From Lycium barbarum (Eukaryota; Streptophyta; Magnoliopsida; Solanales; Solanaceae), in NCBI RefSeq assembly GCF_019175385.1, contig NC_083339.1, forward strand, positions 116,173,601 to 116,237,600: a DNA stretch of 64,000 nucleotides, written 5' to 3'. This document shows positions 23,545 to 34,883 of this stretch, one piece after another (position 1 is the stretch's first letter; every line of letters begins with the position of its first letter). The notes under the pieces are model-generated. The model did no database searches and was not told the DNA's origin. It saw only the letters and a list, made by a program, of their open reading frames with translations. Both the position numbers and the translations under genes were made by a program.

Positions 23545-23557
23545 GCCTTATATAGGC
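23545..23557 (-). promoter_or_regulatory. TATA box of the antisense retrotransposon gene
   Basis: On the minus strand the sequence reads gcctatataaggc, a strong plant TATA box about 270 bp upstream of the ATG at 23275. It supports an independent antisense promoter just inside the 3' LTR. Confidence 0.6.
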
Positions 23558-23814
23558 GCAGGAACTGTAGCGGTTGCAGAGAGCAACCAATCGGGCGGCG
23601 ACACGTGTCCCACAATTAATGAGACGTGATATGAAGCGATGTGCGTTACGACGGTTCCCGAGGTCGGCCATTCAGGACGAGACACGTGGCTGATGTTAGA
23701 GGGACGTGACATAACTGTTCCCGCCCAAAATTAAAAGATAAGAACAAGCTTATGAAACCACCGGTTTTGTGACTTATCCACTTCCCGTTACTCCGGTAAA
23801 ACTATTGTCCCGGA

Positions 23815-23830
23815 AAGTGTGGGGACTATC
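23815..23830 (+). other. Polypurine tract of the Tat element
   Basis: The purine-rich ggaaagtgtggggacta immediately precedes the 3' LTR start at 23831, where plus-strand synthesis would be primed. Confidence 0.6.
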
Positions 23831-24360
23831 TGTATACGGTAAAAACCGGGTATATGCAAGACCGGTGAGACCGGGGGCCGAGGGTAGGACCAAATGAGCA
23901 CGAGTATGTTCGGTCTTTTCTTCAGACTGGGGGGATTGCACCGAAGGCGGCTGACCCGAGATGAGAGAAGTGTATCCATTGATCCGGCGTCACCGAACCA
24001 AACTCAACATGGCCGTTAGTCCGGTTTCTCCATGTCCGAACTTATCGTGGCCGTTGGTCCGGTTTACCAATTGCGGTGCTGCCACGCGTCAAGACCGTTC
24101 TGTCATTTTGTACTGACAACCGTACCGGTGTCAGACCGTACGGTTCTACTTTATCCTTTTAGGGTTTCTTTATTTTAAAAGACTTTGTATTGTATTCAAG
24201 GCCCATGAGGAAAATCTATTTACATTTTCCTACTGTTAGGGGTTGACTTTTGAGATGTAGAACATTGTAATAGAAAAATATATTGAAGCTCTCTCTCTCT
24301 CTCATTTTAGTCCGGATTTGAAGTATACTTTGGCTTGTTCATCCACTTAATACAATATAT

Positions 24361-24391
<31 letters not shown>

Positions 24392-24570
24392 CACTTAGCT
24401 CAGTCACCAATATCAATATATTTATTCTAGGCGAAAACTTACATACCTATATATATTATTACAAATAAGTCCATATCAATTTCATATCAACCGAATGATA
24501 GATTAAAATTCATCCACATATTTTATACCTCACTTACAAATTCAATTGTTACCGAAATTCAGGGTAAACA
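23831..24570 (+). repeat. 3' LTR of the Tat element
   Basis: The LTR is 740 bp and collinear with the 5' LTR. Two structural differences are clear. The (TA)n tract is only about 27 bp (24365-24391), and the TATA box region that reads cctataaatagagg in the 5' LTR is reduced to atctatttacatt near 24215. Confidence 0.92.
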
Positions 24571-25349
24571 TAACTATTCAACGAAAACAAGACCTTCACT
24601 TTGTTATATTATGTATCGTCCTATACCATGTTGACTCCCATATATCCTCTAGAAATGCCAAGAGCACAAAAGAAAACTTTGATCGCTCAACAATATTCAA
24701 TTTGAACAGTTAGAGACGGAGTGGTATTCCTTTTCAACTTCCTAACTCCGTGGTGCTCTAGTTGTTAGATGAACAATCCATCTAAAGGAACAAGTAGCTG
24801 ATTTGGACTCTTTCATGAGTATTTATATTAAGAGTTCAGGATAAACTTATGTTTTGAACCAGAACAACAGAATTGGTAACTAAATTTCATTCAGAATCTC
24901 TTGATGTCTCTAAAGCAATAATGAAATATCGAATTCCTCGCTGGTAGTATATAGGCAGATCTCCTGATAAAAGCCTCGCTATTGCATAATGGGTCCACTC
25001 ATAGATTAGAGTAATTGAAAGGCCGGGCAACTGTAGAATAGATGAAGCTATAGGTGTATTATTACAGTTTGTGTCAACTCTACAATGGTAACTAATTAGT
25101 TGGGAATCTACAATTTTAAGGTTTACCTCTTCTGCATTTGCCCTACCATTGCTACTGCTGATATATGATAAAAATTGAGATTGGCGTTACTAATGTAAAT
25201 ACGAGTGAGTATGAGAATCTGTTGAGGTTACATCAGAATCTGTCATGCAAAGTCTGTGCAATGCAAAGCCAAGCACAAAATTATATTGAGAAGCAGGAAA
25301 TTTTAAGCATTTAGCAGCAATTGATTTGCATATAAACATCCATTTTCAG
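24571..25349. other. Remainder of intron 1 of SDR copy A
   Basis: This sequence follows the 3' target duplication TAACT and runs to the acceptor cattttcag at 25341-25349. It is non-coding and AT-rich, with no further element recognised. Confidence 0.7.
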
Positions 25350-28300
25350 GAGCATCGAGTGGTATCGGTACTGAAACTACCCGTACCCTTGGTCTGCGTG
25401 GAGTTCATGTTACCATGGCTGTCTGGAATATGGCTGCTGGAAAAGATGTTAGAGAAGCAATAGAAAAGGAAATTCCTGTGGCCAAAGTTGATGTGATGGA
25501 GTTAGATCTTAGTTCATTGGCATCAGTAAGGAAATTTGCAGCTGATTTTATATCATCAGGTCGCCCTTTGAACGTTCTAATGTAAGTGACGAATAAGAGT
25601 GGTAATCACAAAGTGGAAGAGTTTGCGCTTTTGCAAGAGTCCTTTCCCCTCTTCATTTATCTTCGTACACATGTACTAACATTATCTTGTCATTCTTAAG
25701 TAATAATGCAGGCGTGATGGCAATTCCCTTTACACTCTCGAAAGACAACATAGAGCTGCAATTTGCCACAAATCATCTAGGTACGACTGTTAAGTTGGTT
25801 CTGTGCACATTTCTATCACGGGATGAAGAAAAGCATAATCAGGTGCTATGAAGATATGGCAAGTTGACGTCTGGAAATAGAGGAAAGCCTTAAATAGTAC
25901 TAGTAGAATCTTTTCTTTCAAACAACAGCTCATTCAGAAAAATGATAGAATCAGGTTTAAATGTATCTCCCTTGCTGATATTACTAAAATGAAGATTCAG
26001 TTCTCGCTTAAAGGACATCAATTATCGAGTTGTCAATACCTTTTCATCTTAGACTTCATTTATTAAAGCGGACGTAGAAAGCCTTTTCAGACCTGAATCA
26101 ACTTGTATGTGCAACAATGATACAAGGGAGATAAAGCATGATCTTAGATTAATACTGCTAAGTTTTTCTACGTTGGAGCCAGTTTTCATATGGACGTAGA
26201 AAGCCTTTGCCTGTACTTTCCACTCTTCAATCACACAATACATATGTGACAGATCTTACAAGGTTTGTATTTAGTTTACTACAATATTAGATGAAAGATG
26301 GATGATGATTCTAAAATTGCACTTTTAAGAGGGAAATTCATACCCACTTAATCATCTTAGCCATAATTATTCTCTTTTCTTGTGCTTGCAGGTCATTTTA
26401 TTTTGACAAATTTGTTGTTGGACAAGATGAAGGAGACAGCATGCGAAACAAAGAGGGAGGGAAGGATAGTGAATGTTTCATCGGAGGCTCATCGTGTCAC
26501 ATATCGTGAGGGAATTCGGCTTGATAAAATTAATGACCAGCAAAGATTATATATTAAAGTTTCGGTGCTAGTTTTATCATGACTATAAATAAACCTCTGT
26601 TTACTTGGAATCATTGCTTCAATCGCTTGTTGACTTTTGTAAGCATACGAGGGAGTGCTGTCTTACAGCTCCAGAAGTTGTATGCTTGTGTGATATATTT
26701 GAAAAAGATGTTTCCTAATGTGAGTTACTGGATGTTATACTATCCGTTTTGGAACCTTACTATGAACTACGTTGGTTATCCCTAATTTCGTCATCACACT
26801 CTTCAATTGATCATTGATCTTATTTGGTTTCGCTCAATCTTAGTTCTGTTAATACTCTTAAACTAATAGAAGACGACACAGTTTTCATGCTCACAGCTGG
26901 TGACTCATTGCAATCATTTGAACTTTAGGCTGCCGTGAGAACATGTACGAGATAAAAACAGATTTCGGACTATTGTACCTCTGCTCTGTACTTTTGCATA
27001 GAGAACAATCCCTCTATACATCATGTGGATCATTTGGCTTGAGAGAAACAAAAGATGCTTTGAGGGGGGAAAGCAGAAGATATCTATTGACAAATATAAG
27101 TGCTACGGAATCTACCTTTTTTTGCTGCAATTAAGAGATAGTTGATGATGTATCACATATTTTTGATTGTTAGAATCTCTGAGCTAATTGCTATAATGCT
27201 GTAATGGAACTATTGTAAATCTGTTTTATACTCTTGCAGCACCTTCTTGGTACTAGCTACAACTAAATTACTTATTTTATTAAAAAAAACATATTTGGCC
27301 TTTGTAAATTGATTTCCACTCTCTGTTGTTTGTAATCTGTTTGCAGCTACAGCAGGTACTTGGCATACGGCCAATCAAAGCTGGCTAACATACTGTTCAC
27401 AAATGAGCTCACAAAACGCTTAAAGGTGTTTCTCTCATAAATAAATCTTATATTCTGCTTTCTCGTATGATTTTCGTCTGGAGTTCTTGCGTATTGCTCC
27501 ATTCCAAGAGACAAATGCATTTGTTGCTAGTAGTATGTATTTCCTTTTGTCCCATCAAGAAATGCTAGGTTTGCAGTTACTGGAATCTGTAGCCAATCAT
27601 AGCTGGAGCTGAGGTATCCATGCTATGCAATTTAGACTCTTAAGAATTTTAGTTAATCTTTAATTTGAACAGGAAGATGGTGTGGAAATAACTGCAAATT
27701 CACTTAACCCAAGAGCAATCACAACCAATCTTTTCCGTCATATGACTCTCATTAATGGTAATAATATTCCCTCTTTATGTCTCCTTTTCCTTTTATCCTT
27801 TTCTATTAGCTGCTAGCTTCAGATTAATATTAATGAAATGTGTAGTACGTTATGCCTTCTTTAGGTATCTGGAATAGAGCCTCTGGCCCTCTAACTGATA
27901 CTAAATCATGGCATTGCATGACAGCAAATGGCTTTTGCCTTTTGATTTGTAGTTTTCTGGAGTGCCACTATCTTTCAGACCCTCACATTCTGCAAATTAG
28001 TTCTTAATTCTGTTTTGGTGAAGTCTCTTTTTTTCCCCCTCGTGGACTTTGCATGGCCTTGTGAGGCACATTTATCTCTATGACATTTCTCAAAGTCTCT
28101 TCATGTAGTGCTAAGCCTACAGGTCGTTATAGAATGTTTACTTGTAATGTTTGTGTTGCATGCTGCCTAAGGAGAATCTTTTCATAACATCATCCTTTCT
28201 GCTTCCTTACCAAAAAAACAACATCATCCTTTCTGCTTAAATTTGGTAGAAAAGTAATGCGGCGTTTTCTGTATTTCCCAGGTTTAGCAAGTACGGTTGG

Positions 28301-28606
28301 AAGACTTGTGCTTAAAAATGTTCAACAGGTATGTTCTGCTTGAATCATTCAAGTTTGCAGTATGCAAGTTTCAACATTTTCCACAGATTCTTTTGGAAGT
28401 GTAAACAGGTTGCCAAATGATGAAATTCCATTTTTCCTTTTCTGTAGGGAGCATCAACCACCAGTTATTTAGCATTGAATCCACAAGTGAAGGGGGTGAG
28501 AAGCGAATATTTTCTGGACAACAATCTGGCTACCCCGACGACGCTGGCTAGGGACATGGATTTGGCAAAGAGACTCTGGGATTTTTGTATGGATTTGGTC
28601 AAGTAA

Positions 28607-28795
28607 CAAACAATACGTACCAGTAAAATGGAAGACTTTCTATTTCATCGTTTATTATGTTTATCAATGTATTAAGAGTTAGAAATGGATTAGTTGCCAG
28701 TATTCGTAGTGTATCTTTCAGCTTTCTGGCAAATGTTGAACGCTCTGGTAAGTGGTAAGGAATTGAGCATTTTCCTGAGCTTTTGCGAGGTCCTA
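28607..28795. other. 3' flank of SDR copy A
   Basis: This is the likely former 3' UTR of copy A, with no coding feature. It ends at the TA target of the adjacent Stowaway MITE. Confidence 0.5.
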
Positions 28796-29058
28796 CTCCC
28801 TCCGTCTCAAATTATTTATCGGTTTTTATTTTACACGCCCCTTAAGAAATATTAATTAAGAGCGGTATTTGATTAATTTTAACCCTTATTTATATCTAAG
28901 TTATAATCTCTCACCATTAAATGTTTACTCTATTTTATATGTCATATTCATTAATGACACAATTCTATTAAGGGTAAAATGGAAAAAATAATTGTGCCTT
29001 AAATTTTTAAAACGATAAATATTTTTAGTAACCATGACAAAATTTGAGACAGAGGGAG
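28796..29058. mobile_element. Stowaway MITE
   Basis: It starts ctccctccgtctcaaatta and ends taatttgagacagagggag in inverted form, with TA on each side (28794-28795 and 29059-29060). It is about 263 bp, AT-rich and non-coding. The terminal inverted repeat ctccctccgtctcaaa is characteristic of Tc1/Mariner Stowaway elements. Confidence 0.88.
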
Positions 29059-29360
29059 TACTAATATAGCTTTCTTTGTTTTCTAATTTCTGTTATGTTC
29101 GCTCTCTGACACCAAAATTCACTTAAGATTGAGTGTGTCTAGTACAACGTAAAATATATTTCTTTCAAAAACTTGATCAAATTATCCCTTTGCTTGTCAT
29201 CGAGAAAATATTTTCCTTCTTATGAGAATGTTAATTTTTTGCACCAAATAAGATAATGTTAATTTTTTGCACCAAATAAGATAAAATCCACAACAATCTT
29301 AACTGTTACTGCATGTTACTTGTTCAACCTATGTATAAACATTATTATATATTTTTACAT

Positions 29361-29640
29361 AAACATCTCAAAAGGTCATTCAATTATGAGAAATTGTATA
29401 ACAAAATTTATTTTGTATAAATAAAGTCACTCAACTTAGAATTTTTCTTTTATAAAATCACTCAACCAAATTTGTCATAAGAAAACTCACTTTGCCCCCT
29501 TAACATTTTGGATTTGAAAAATTATACCCCTTTATATTTTGAATGGGATAATAAACTTTCTTAATCTTAAATCAATGGCTAGAAATGAGTTGGATTATTG
29601 CATATATTTTTTAAAATGTCTTGATTGCTATTAATATTTA
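29361..29640 (+). repeat. Left ~280-bp inverted repeat of the composite block
   Basis: The segment from aaacatctcaaaaggtca to atgtcttgattgctattaat is matched in inverted orientation at 47013-47283, with continuation at 40525-40552 across the copia insertion. Shared phrases include aaatcaatggctagaaatga and aatgggataataaac. Long inverted repeats of this kind are typical of Mutator-like elements. No target duplication could be established at the outer edges. Confidence 0.75.
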
Positions 29641-29860
29641 GCTAAAACTTCCTCCCGTCTATTTGCACCCATAATTCTCACGATCTCATTTCTTCCAAAT
29701 TACTGTTATATTCATTTTAAGGAAGAAAAAAAAATCCTCATTTCAGACCACAACCGCTTCTCCCCTCTCACTGTGCAAAGCTCTTCGATCAAATTCCCAA
29801 GCCGGATACACTGAATCCGAGTTTCGTGATTTTTTTATTTTTTTTTGAAGTCTCAAGATG

Positions 29861-30040
29861 GATCTTTTGCAAGAGACCGAAGATTACGTCTGTGAATCCA
29901 TCGAGAGACGCTTGATTAGCAGTATATTTATCAAATACAGAGAGAAGAAGAACAGTGTATAGCACTTCATGGGACGATGTTGTTGAGAATTCCGTACAGT
30001 TATTTCACGCGCTAATCCCGAGAAAGTAATTCTTATTCCA
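29861..30040 (+). pseudogene. Orphan exon-like fragment
   Basis: An ATG at about 29858 opens MDLLQETEDYVCESIERRL. A second frame then continues with SNTERRRTVYS..VENSVQLFHALIPR to about 30027, after which AT-rich intron-like sequence begins. It looks like the first exon of an ordinary gene with one frameshift, captured or stranded just inside the left inverted repeat. I do not recognise the family. Confidence 0.4.
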
Positions 30041-30075
30041 CTCCCTAATTATATCCTTTTTTTTTTTTTGTTATA

Positions 30076-30291
30076 CTCCCTCCGTTTCAATTTATATGAA
30101 TCCATTTGACTGGGCACGACATTTAAGAAAGAGGGAAGACTTTTGAAACTTATGGTTCAAAATAAGTCTTGAAAATTTATGTGGCTGTAAATCATTCATA
30201 AAGTGAATTTATTTTCAAATTAGGAAAGAGGTCATTCATTTTGGCACGGACTAGAAAGGAAATAGGTTCAAACAAATTGAAACAGAGAGAG
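30076..30291. mobile_element. Stowaway-like MITE (copy 1)
   Basis: It begins ctccctccgtttcaattta and ends with its inverse (taaattgaaacagagagag-like), TA on both sides. It is about 216 bp and strongly similar over its whole length to the element at 30708-30923, sharing cgacatttaagaaa and caaattaggaaagaggtc. Confidence 0.88.
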
Positions 30292-30326
30292 TATGTTTTA
30301 TCATATAAGTTCATGTAATTGATTAT

Positions 30327-30480
30327 GACAAAATACATCAAAACACTCTTAAACTAAACCCAAAATGTCGATATCACATCTAAACTATGCGGGCGACCTA
30401 TTACACACCTTAACATCTTAAAAGTGAATTAAATTAACCCTCGACAGACCAAAACCCCCAATTACTGAATGGCGTGGGCA
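30327..30480 (+). repeat. MULE-type terminal inverted repeat (left end of transposase element)
   Basis: It starts gacaaaatacatcaaaac and contains aaacccaaaatgtcgatatc and gcgacctattacaca. The same TIR family ends the 61-bp element at 37734-37794 and the non-autonomous element at about 47570-48690. It lies 0.97 kb upstream of the transposase ATG, the expected position of a MULE left end. A matching right TIR was not found before the copia element, so the element may be truncated. Confidence 0.65.
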
Positions 30481-30707
30481 ACACTCCCCCCTTGGGTGAT
30501 GCCATGTATTAAATGAACTGATTTATTTTTTAATCACACCATTATAATATATTTAATATAATAAACCCATTTTAATACCCAACCCCATTTTAACACCCCA
30601 AACCCGTTTCAAATCACCCAAACCCACATCAGACACCCAAATCCCAATACAAGAAAATCAAACGACACCACAAACAAGACATTGTTCAATATTGGTCCTA
30701 AATCATA

Positions 30708-30923
30708 CTCCCTCCATTTCAATTTATGTGAACCCATTTGACTGGCACGACATTTAAGAAAAAGTAAAGACTTTTGAAACTTGTGATTCAAAATAAGTCT
30801 TGAATATTTGTGTGGTTGTAAATCATTTCATAAAGTGAGTTTGTTTCCAAATTAGGAAAGAGGTCATTCATTTTGGTACGGACTAAAAAGGAAATAGGTT
30901 CACATAAATTGAAACAGAGGGAG
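30708..30923. mobile_element. Stowaway-like MITE (copy 2)
   Basis: TA-flanked, with ends ctccctccatttcaattta and its inverse, about 216 bp. It is a near relative of the 30076-30291 copy in the same orientation, and lies in the leader region of the MULE transposase gene. Confidence 0.88.
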
Positions 30924-31298
30924 TATATTTTTTTAGTTTACCTGCTCAATATTGTCGGATTTTTAGTTTATCTTCATCTTAAAAACCTATAATCGAAGCG
31001 TTAGTGATTTTTTGAACTTGGACGATTCGAAGTTGGCATTTTTGTTGACGTTTGGAGGACAATCATCGTCTGTGTTACTAAAAGGTTAGCCCCTTGTCTC
31101 ATTTTATTTCTGTGTTGTCTGATTAGAACTAGGGTTTTTTTGCGTCTTTAATTTTTCTGCAAATTTACAGTGTAAATGATTGGGTAAATGCTTGAATATG
31201 TAAAAATCAATTGTTCTGGCATGTGTTGTTGTCAATTTGGTTGTTGTCAAGTGTTTGACTATAAAATTGAAGTATTTGTACTGGTTTCAGGTCGAAAT

Positions 31299-34200
31299 AT
31301 GTCTTGTGAACTGATTACTTTGCGATTTTACTATGGTGGGAATTTAACGATTGGCAAAAATCCCTACGTTGGTGGACAAGTAACTGAATTTACACGTATG
31401 GATTTAGATAAGTTTTGTTACTTTGAATTTCTTGATTGTGTGAAAGAATTAGGGTATGACCCTGGTAAATGCACCATTTATCTTAAATTTGTTGATAGTG
31501 CGGTATTGGTAGAAATCAAATGTGATAGGGATACAACCCGAGTTGCTGCATGTTTGGGAGATGGGGATATTTTGGAGGCTTTTGTGTGTCACATGGTTGA
31601 AGAGCCCCTAGTGATCCTACCCTTATTAGAATATGTAACCCATATGGAGGGGGAAAGTGGTGTTTGTTTTGATAAAGTGACTGGTGAAGACATTGGGGGT
31701 AGTGGTGTACATAATGCATCTTTTGATGCTGATTTAGAACCATTCAATTGGCCTCCTTTTGAACCAACTCAAAATACTGTCCCTCTCCAACCTAGTCCTC
31801 CAACTTTTGTCCCTTGTACTCCTTCCACTTTTGACAATACTGAATCAAATCATGCTCTTAATACTACTGCTGCTGCATCAAATCTTGTCCCTAATACTAC
31901 TACTGAACCAAATCCTGCCCCTAGCACTACTACTACTGAACCAAATCCTGCCCTTAGCACTACTGTTGCGGCATCAAATCCTGCCCCTACTACTACTAAT
32001 GAATCTAATCCTGCCCCTCATACCACTGTTGAATCAAATCATGCCCCTCATACTACTGCTGAATCTTTACAAACTAGGGTTGTCCTTGATTTTTTTGAAA
32101 CTGGTAGTGATTTAGATTCAGATCTAGATAGATTGTTTGATGAAGCAGAAGTACATAGCGAGAGTGATGTAGATGAGGAGCTAAGGGGTTTTAGGGAGGA
32201 AAACAGACCTGGAAAAAAAAAAAAGTGAAAGAGCTCCTGTCCCTGAACATGTTAAGTTAGGTTCAGGACCTAAAGGCCCAGATGTGGGGTATGATGAATC
32301 TGAAGGTCGTAATAGAGACACCATGGAAGGTAAGTTGGTTGGTGATGAGCCTTATTACCCCTTAGATGAAGCTACTAATTTTGAGACTGATCCAAATGAC
32401 ATATCTGGTGATGATGAAGGAGTAGTTGAACAGAGAGTAAAAGCAAAAAGAAGGAAGGTGACAAACAGAGTTGTGTTTGATAAAACCTCCAAGAAAATAG
32501 TGTGGGAAACAAGCCTCCAATTTGAATGTGTTAATGAATTTAGAACTGCAGTTACCAAGTATGTAGTCCATGAGCATGTTGCCATTGAAAAACATGTTAA
32601 TGAAGCTACAAGGGTAAGGGTTAGGTGTGTAGAGGCTTGTCCCTGGCTTTTATTTGCTAGTCTTGACTCTAGGACTAACAACTTTGTGGTGAAGAACTAT
32701 AATCCAATTCACAAATGTGACCCTACCAATAGGAATAAGCTTTGCAATACCAAATTCTTATCTAGTCACTATAATGAAAGAATAAAGGAACAACCAAATA
32801 TTAGGATTTTTGAGTTTCAGCAGCTCATTAAGAAGGGGTTGGATCTTTATGTTGGTAGAACTGTGTGTAGAAGAGCAAGAAACAAGGTTTTAGCTGAGTT
32901 GATAGGTGACCATGTTTCAGAGTTTGGGACAATTTTAGATTATAGGGATGAGTTATTAAGATCAAATCCATATAGTACATATGTAGTTAGGCTTAGTGAT
33001 GAGACATTTGAAGGGGGAAAAAATGTTTAGAGGATTCTACATATGTTTTGATGCAATGAAGAAGTCATACTTAGCTGGTTGTAAGAAGTGCATTGGTTTG
33101 GATGGTTGCTTTTTAAAGGGAATCTCAAAAGGTCAATTACTTGTTGCTGTTTGTAAAGATGGAAACAATCAGATGATACCACTGGCTTGGGCAGTAGTTG
33201 AGGTTGAGAACAAGCACAATTGGACTTGGTTTATTAGAATTTTAAAGGAAGATATTCAGCTGGGAGATGGGACAGACATTGTTGTTATAACAGATATGCA
33301 AAAGGTAAGATTTAAGTGTTGAATTCACTCCATTTCATAACTGTTTTTACTAACTGCATGTTTTTTATTCCTCACAGGGTCTTGAAAGTGTCGTAAAAGA
33401 GCAGCTGCCCAATGTTGAACATAGAATGTGTGCTAGGCATGTTTTAGCCAATTGATCCCAAAAATACAGAGGCCTTGAGAGGAAGAATTGCTTCTGGAGG
33501 CGTGCAAAGTCAACTTTTAAGTCTCAGCTGAATGGGAACTTAGACTACATGAAACTGTTGGGAGAAGAATGTCTTGATAAGTTGATGTACTACAACCCTG
33601 AAAGATGGAGCAAGGTTTACATGAAATGTACCACAAAGTGTGACATTATGGACAACAACATGGCTGAATTTTTCAACTCTTGGATACTGGCTGCAAGGCA
33701 CAAGACTGTAATAACTATGCTTGAAGAAATAAGAGTTAAAATGATGAAGAGAGTAGGATAGATGAGGGAGTTTTGTGACAGTTGGATACATGACTTTTCT
33801 CCAATGGCATTGAAAGTTCTGACAGATCACACTGCAAGGTCTATGAAATGCAGTATTGAGTGGAATTCTGATACGGGGTATGAGGTTCTTGAAGGTCAAT
33901 TCAGACATGTTGTGGATCTGCCTAGACAAACTTGTTCTTGTAGAGCATGGATGTTGAAAGGCATCCCATGTCCTCATGCAATTGCTGCTCTTCACCACAA
34001 GAGGTTGAACCCAATGGATTACATTTCTCAGTGGTATTCTAGAGATACCTATATGAAGACATATAGCTACTTTATTCAACCAGTTCTGAACTTGAAGATG
34101 TGGCCACCATTCACAAATCCTACTGTTATACCACCTGAAGTGAGAAAGATGCCAGACAGGTCTAAGACTGTTAGGAGGAAGGAGGCAAGTGAACCTAAAA

Positions 34201-34865
34201 AAACAGGAAAACTCTCCAAAAGGGGGGTTGAAATGACATGCAGCAAGTGTCATACCCCAGGTCACAATAAAAGGAGATGTCTTAGACAACCTAAAATTGC
34301 TAGCCCAAGTGCAAGTGCTTCTGCTGGCCCAAGTTCAGTTGCTAACCCAAGTTCAACTTCTAGCCCAAGAAAGGCACCTGCTCCAACTGGTAGAGGAAGG
34401 GGTAGGCCAAAGGGATCAACTGAAAAGGTAATATAATTTCACCTACTTCATGTATAGTTTTGTGCTGAATTAGTTGCTAATATTTTGGTATATTTTGTAG
34501 AGTGTTGCAACTAATAGACCAAGGTTGGTTGGAATGGGAGTGTTGCACACACAAAGTGGAGCAACTATCATCAATGTAAGACTGATCTATGTTTATCAAT
34601 TAAATATCATTTTCTGAAATTTAGTACCACTAACAAGTAGTTCTATTCATCTGAATAGCCTGGATTGCCTACTTAAAGGTTTAGAAACATCAAGTCAAGT
34701 GCAGTCGTCACTGGAGAACTGCAGCACAAAGCAAGTGGTGGTATGAAATGGAAAGGAAGACAAGTTATGACCTCCAGGCAGCTTCAACAAAGAATGGGCA
34801 AAAAGCAGATTCAAACCAGGACTAAAGTTGCACAAATGAGCCAAGGAAGTACCATTGCCTTGTGA
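31299..34865 (+). pseudogene. MuDR/Mutator-like (MULE) transposase gene, recently inactivated
   Basis: The start is chosen at MSCELITLRFYYGG (31299), just after a likely acceptor. In order it encodes a PB1-like MuDR N-terminal domain (to about 31640), a Thr/Pro/Asn-rich repeat linker (31850-32065), and an acidic tail. A MuDR DNA-binding domain follows (32430-32740). The MULE catalytic core has LDGCFLKG (first Asp, about 33098), ITDMQKG (second Asp, about 33294, split by an intron at 33305-33377), CARH and NNMAEFFNSW (candidate Glu). A SWIM finger (CSC..CPHA, 33932-33975) and a CCHC knuckle (CSKCHTPGHNKRRC, 34240-34281) come next. C-terminal exons lie at 34501-34575 and 34659-34865. Lesions are few: frameshifts at an A run (about 32216) and at about 33018, and stops at 33453 (probable Trp to TGA), 33759 and about 34673. 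The protein would cut the TIRs in the nucleus. Confidence 0.92.
31850..32065 (+). repeat. Intragenic coding repeat (ESNPAP-TT type) in the transposase
   Basis: A degenerate repeat of about 39-48 bp encodes units such as TTEPNPAPST / ESNPAPHTT about seven times. It is an in-frame minisatellite in the linker between the PB1-like domain and the DNA-binding domain. The long Leu/Ile ORF in another frame is a shadow of it. Confidence 0.85.
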
Positions 34866-34883
34866 AATTGTCTAAGTAGTGAC

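Larger units (their letters stand above)
7433..24570 (+). mobile_element. Ty3/gypsy Tat-lineage LTR retrotransposon, 17.1 kb with nested insertions
   Basis: Two LTRs (7433-8215 and 23831-24570) start TGTATAC and end GTAAACA. They are flanked by the perfect 5-bp duplication TAACT at 7428-7432 and 24571-24575. Internal order is leader, gag, protease, RT-RNase H, a second RNase H, integrase, a long 3' spacer with an antisense ORF, a purine tract, and the 3' LTR. A second RNase H after RT-RH and extra ORFs in the 3' spacer are known features of the Tat (Ogre/Retand/TatV) clade. Without the two nested solo LTRs (1549 and 4035 bp plus their duplications) the element would be about 11.5 kb. Every coding domain carries stops or frameshifts, so it is non-autonomous now. 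It sits in sense orientation in intron 1 of SDR copy A. Confidence 0.93.
6618..28606 (+). pseudogene. TIC32: TIC32-like short-chain dehydrogenase, copy A, intron-invaded and probably defunct
   Basis: Eight exons match copy B at 51358-58095: 6618-6722, 25350-25581, 25701-25780, 26392-26545, 27347-27425, 27673-27757, about 28284-28328 and 28448-28606. The product would be a classical/extended SDR of about 311 aa. It has the Rossmann motif GASSGIG in exon 2, NNAG across the exon 2/3 junction, Ser in NVSS (exon 4) and YGQSK (exon 5), the N-S-Y-K catalytic tetrad. Pea TIC32 is an NADPH-dependent inner-envelope dehydrogenase linked to chloroplast import. Two lesions suggest loss of function. Exon 1 ends ATTGTACTG|GT, one base short of the copy B pattern, so exon 2 is out of frame. 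The exon 4 donor at 26546 reads AT where copy B has GT. Exon 6 also has LNPRA where the family has LHPGA. Intron 1 holds a 17-kb retrotransposon. Transcription cannot be excluded. Confidence 0.8.

Noticed and set aside
26579..27134. Short ORFs in the copy A introns (68 and 63 aa)
   Set aside because: They lie in the intron between exons 4 and 5 with no similarity to the dehydrogenase.
31759..32115. Leu/Ile-rich 118-aa ORF
   Set aside because: It is the alternate frame of the Thr/Pro/Asn coding repeat in the MULE transposase.
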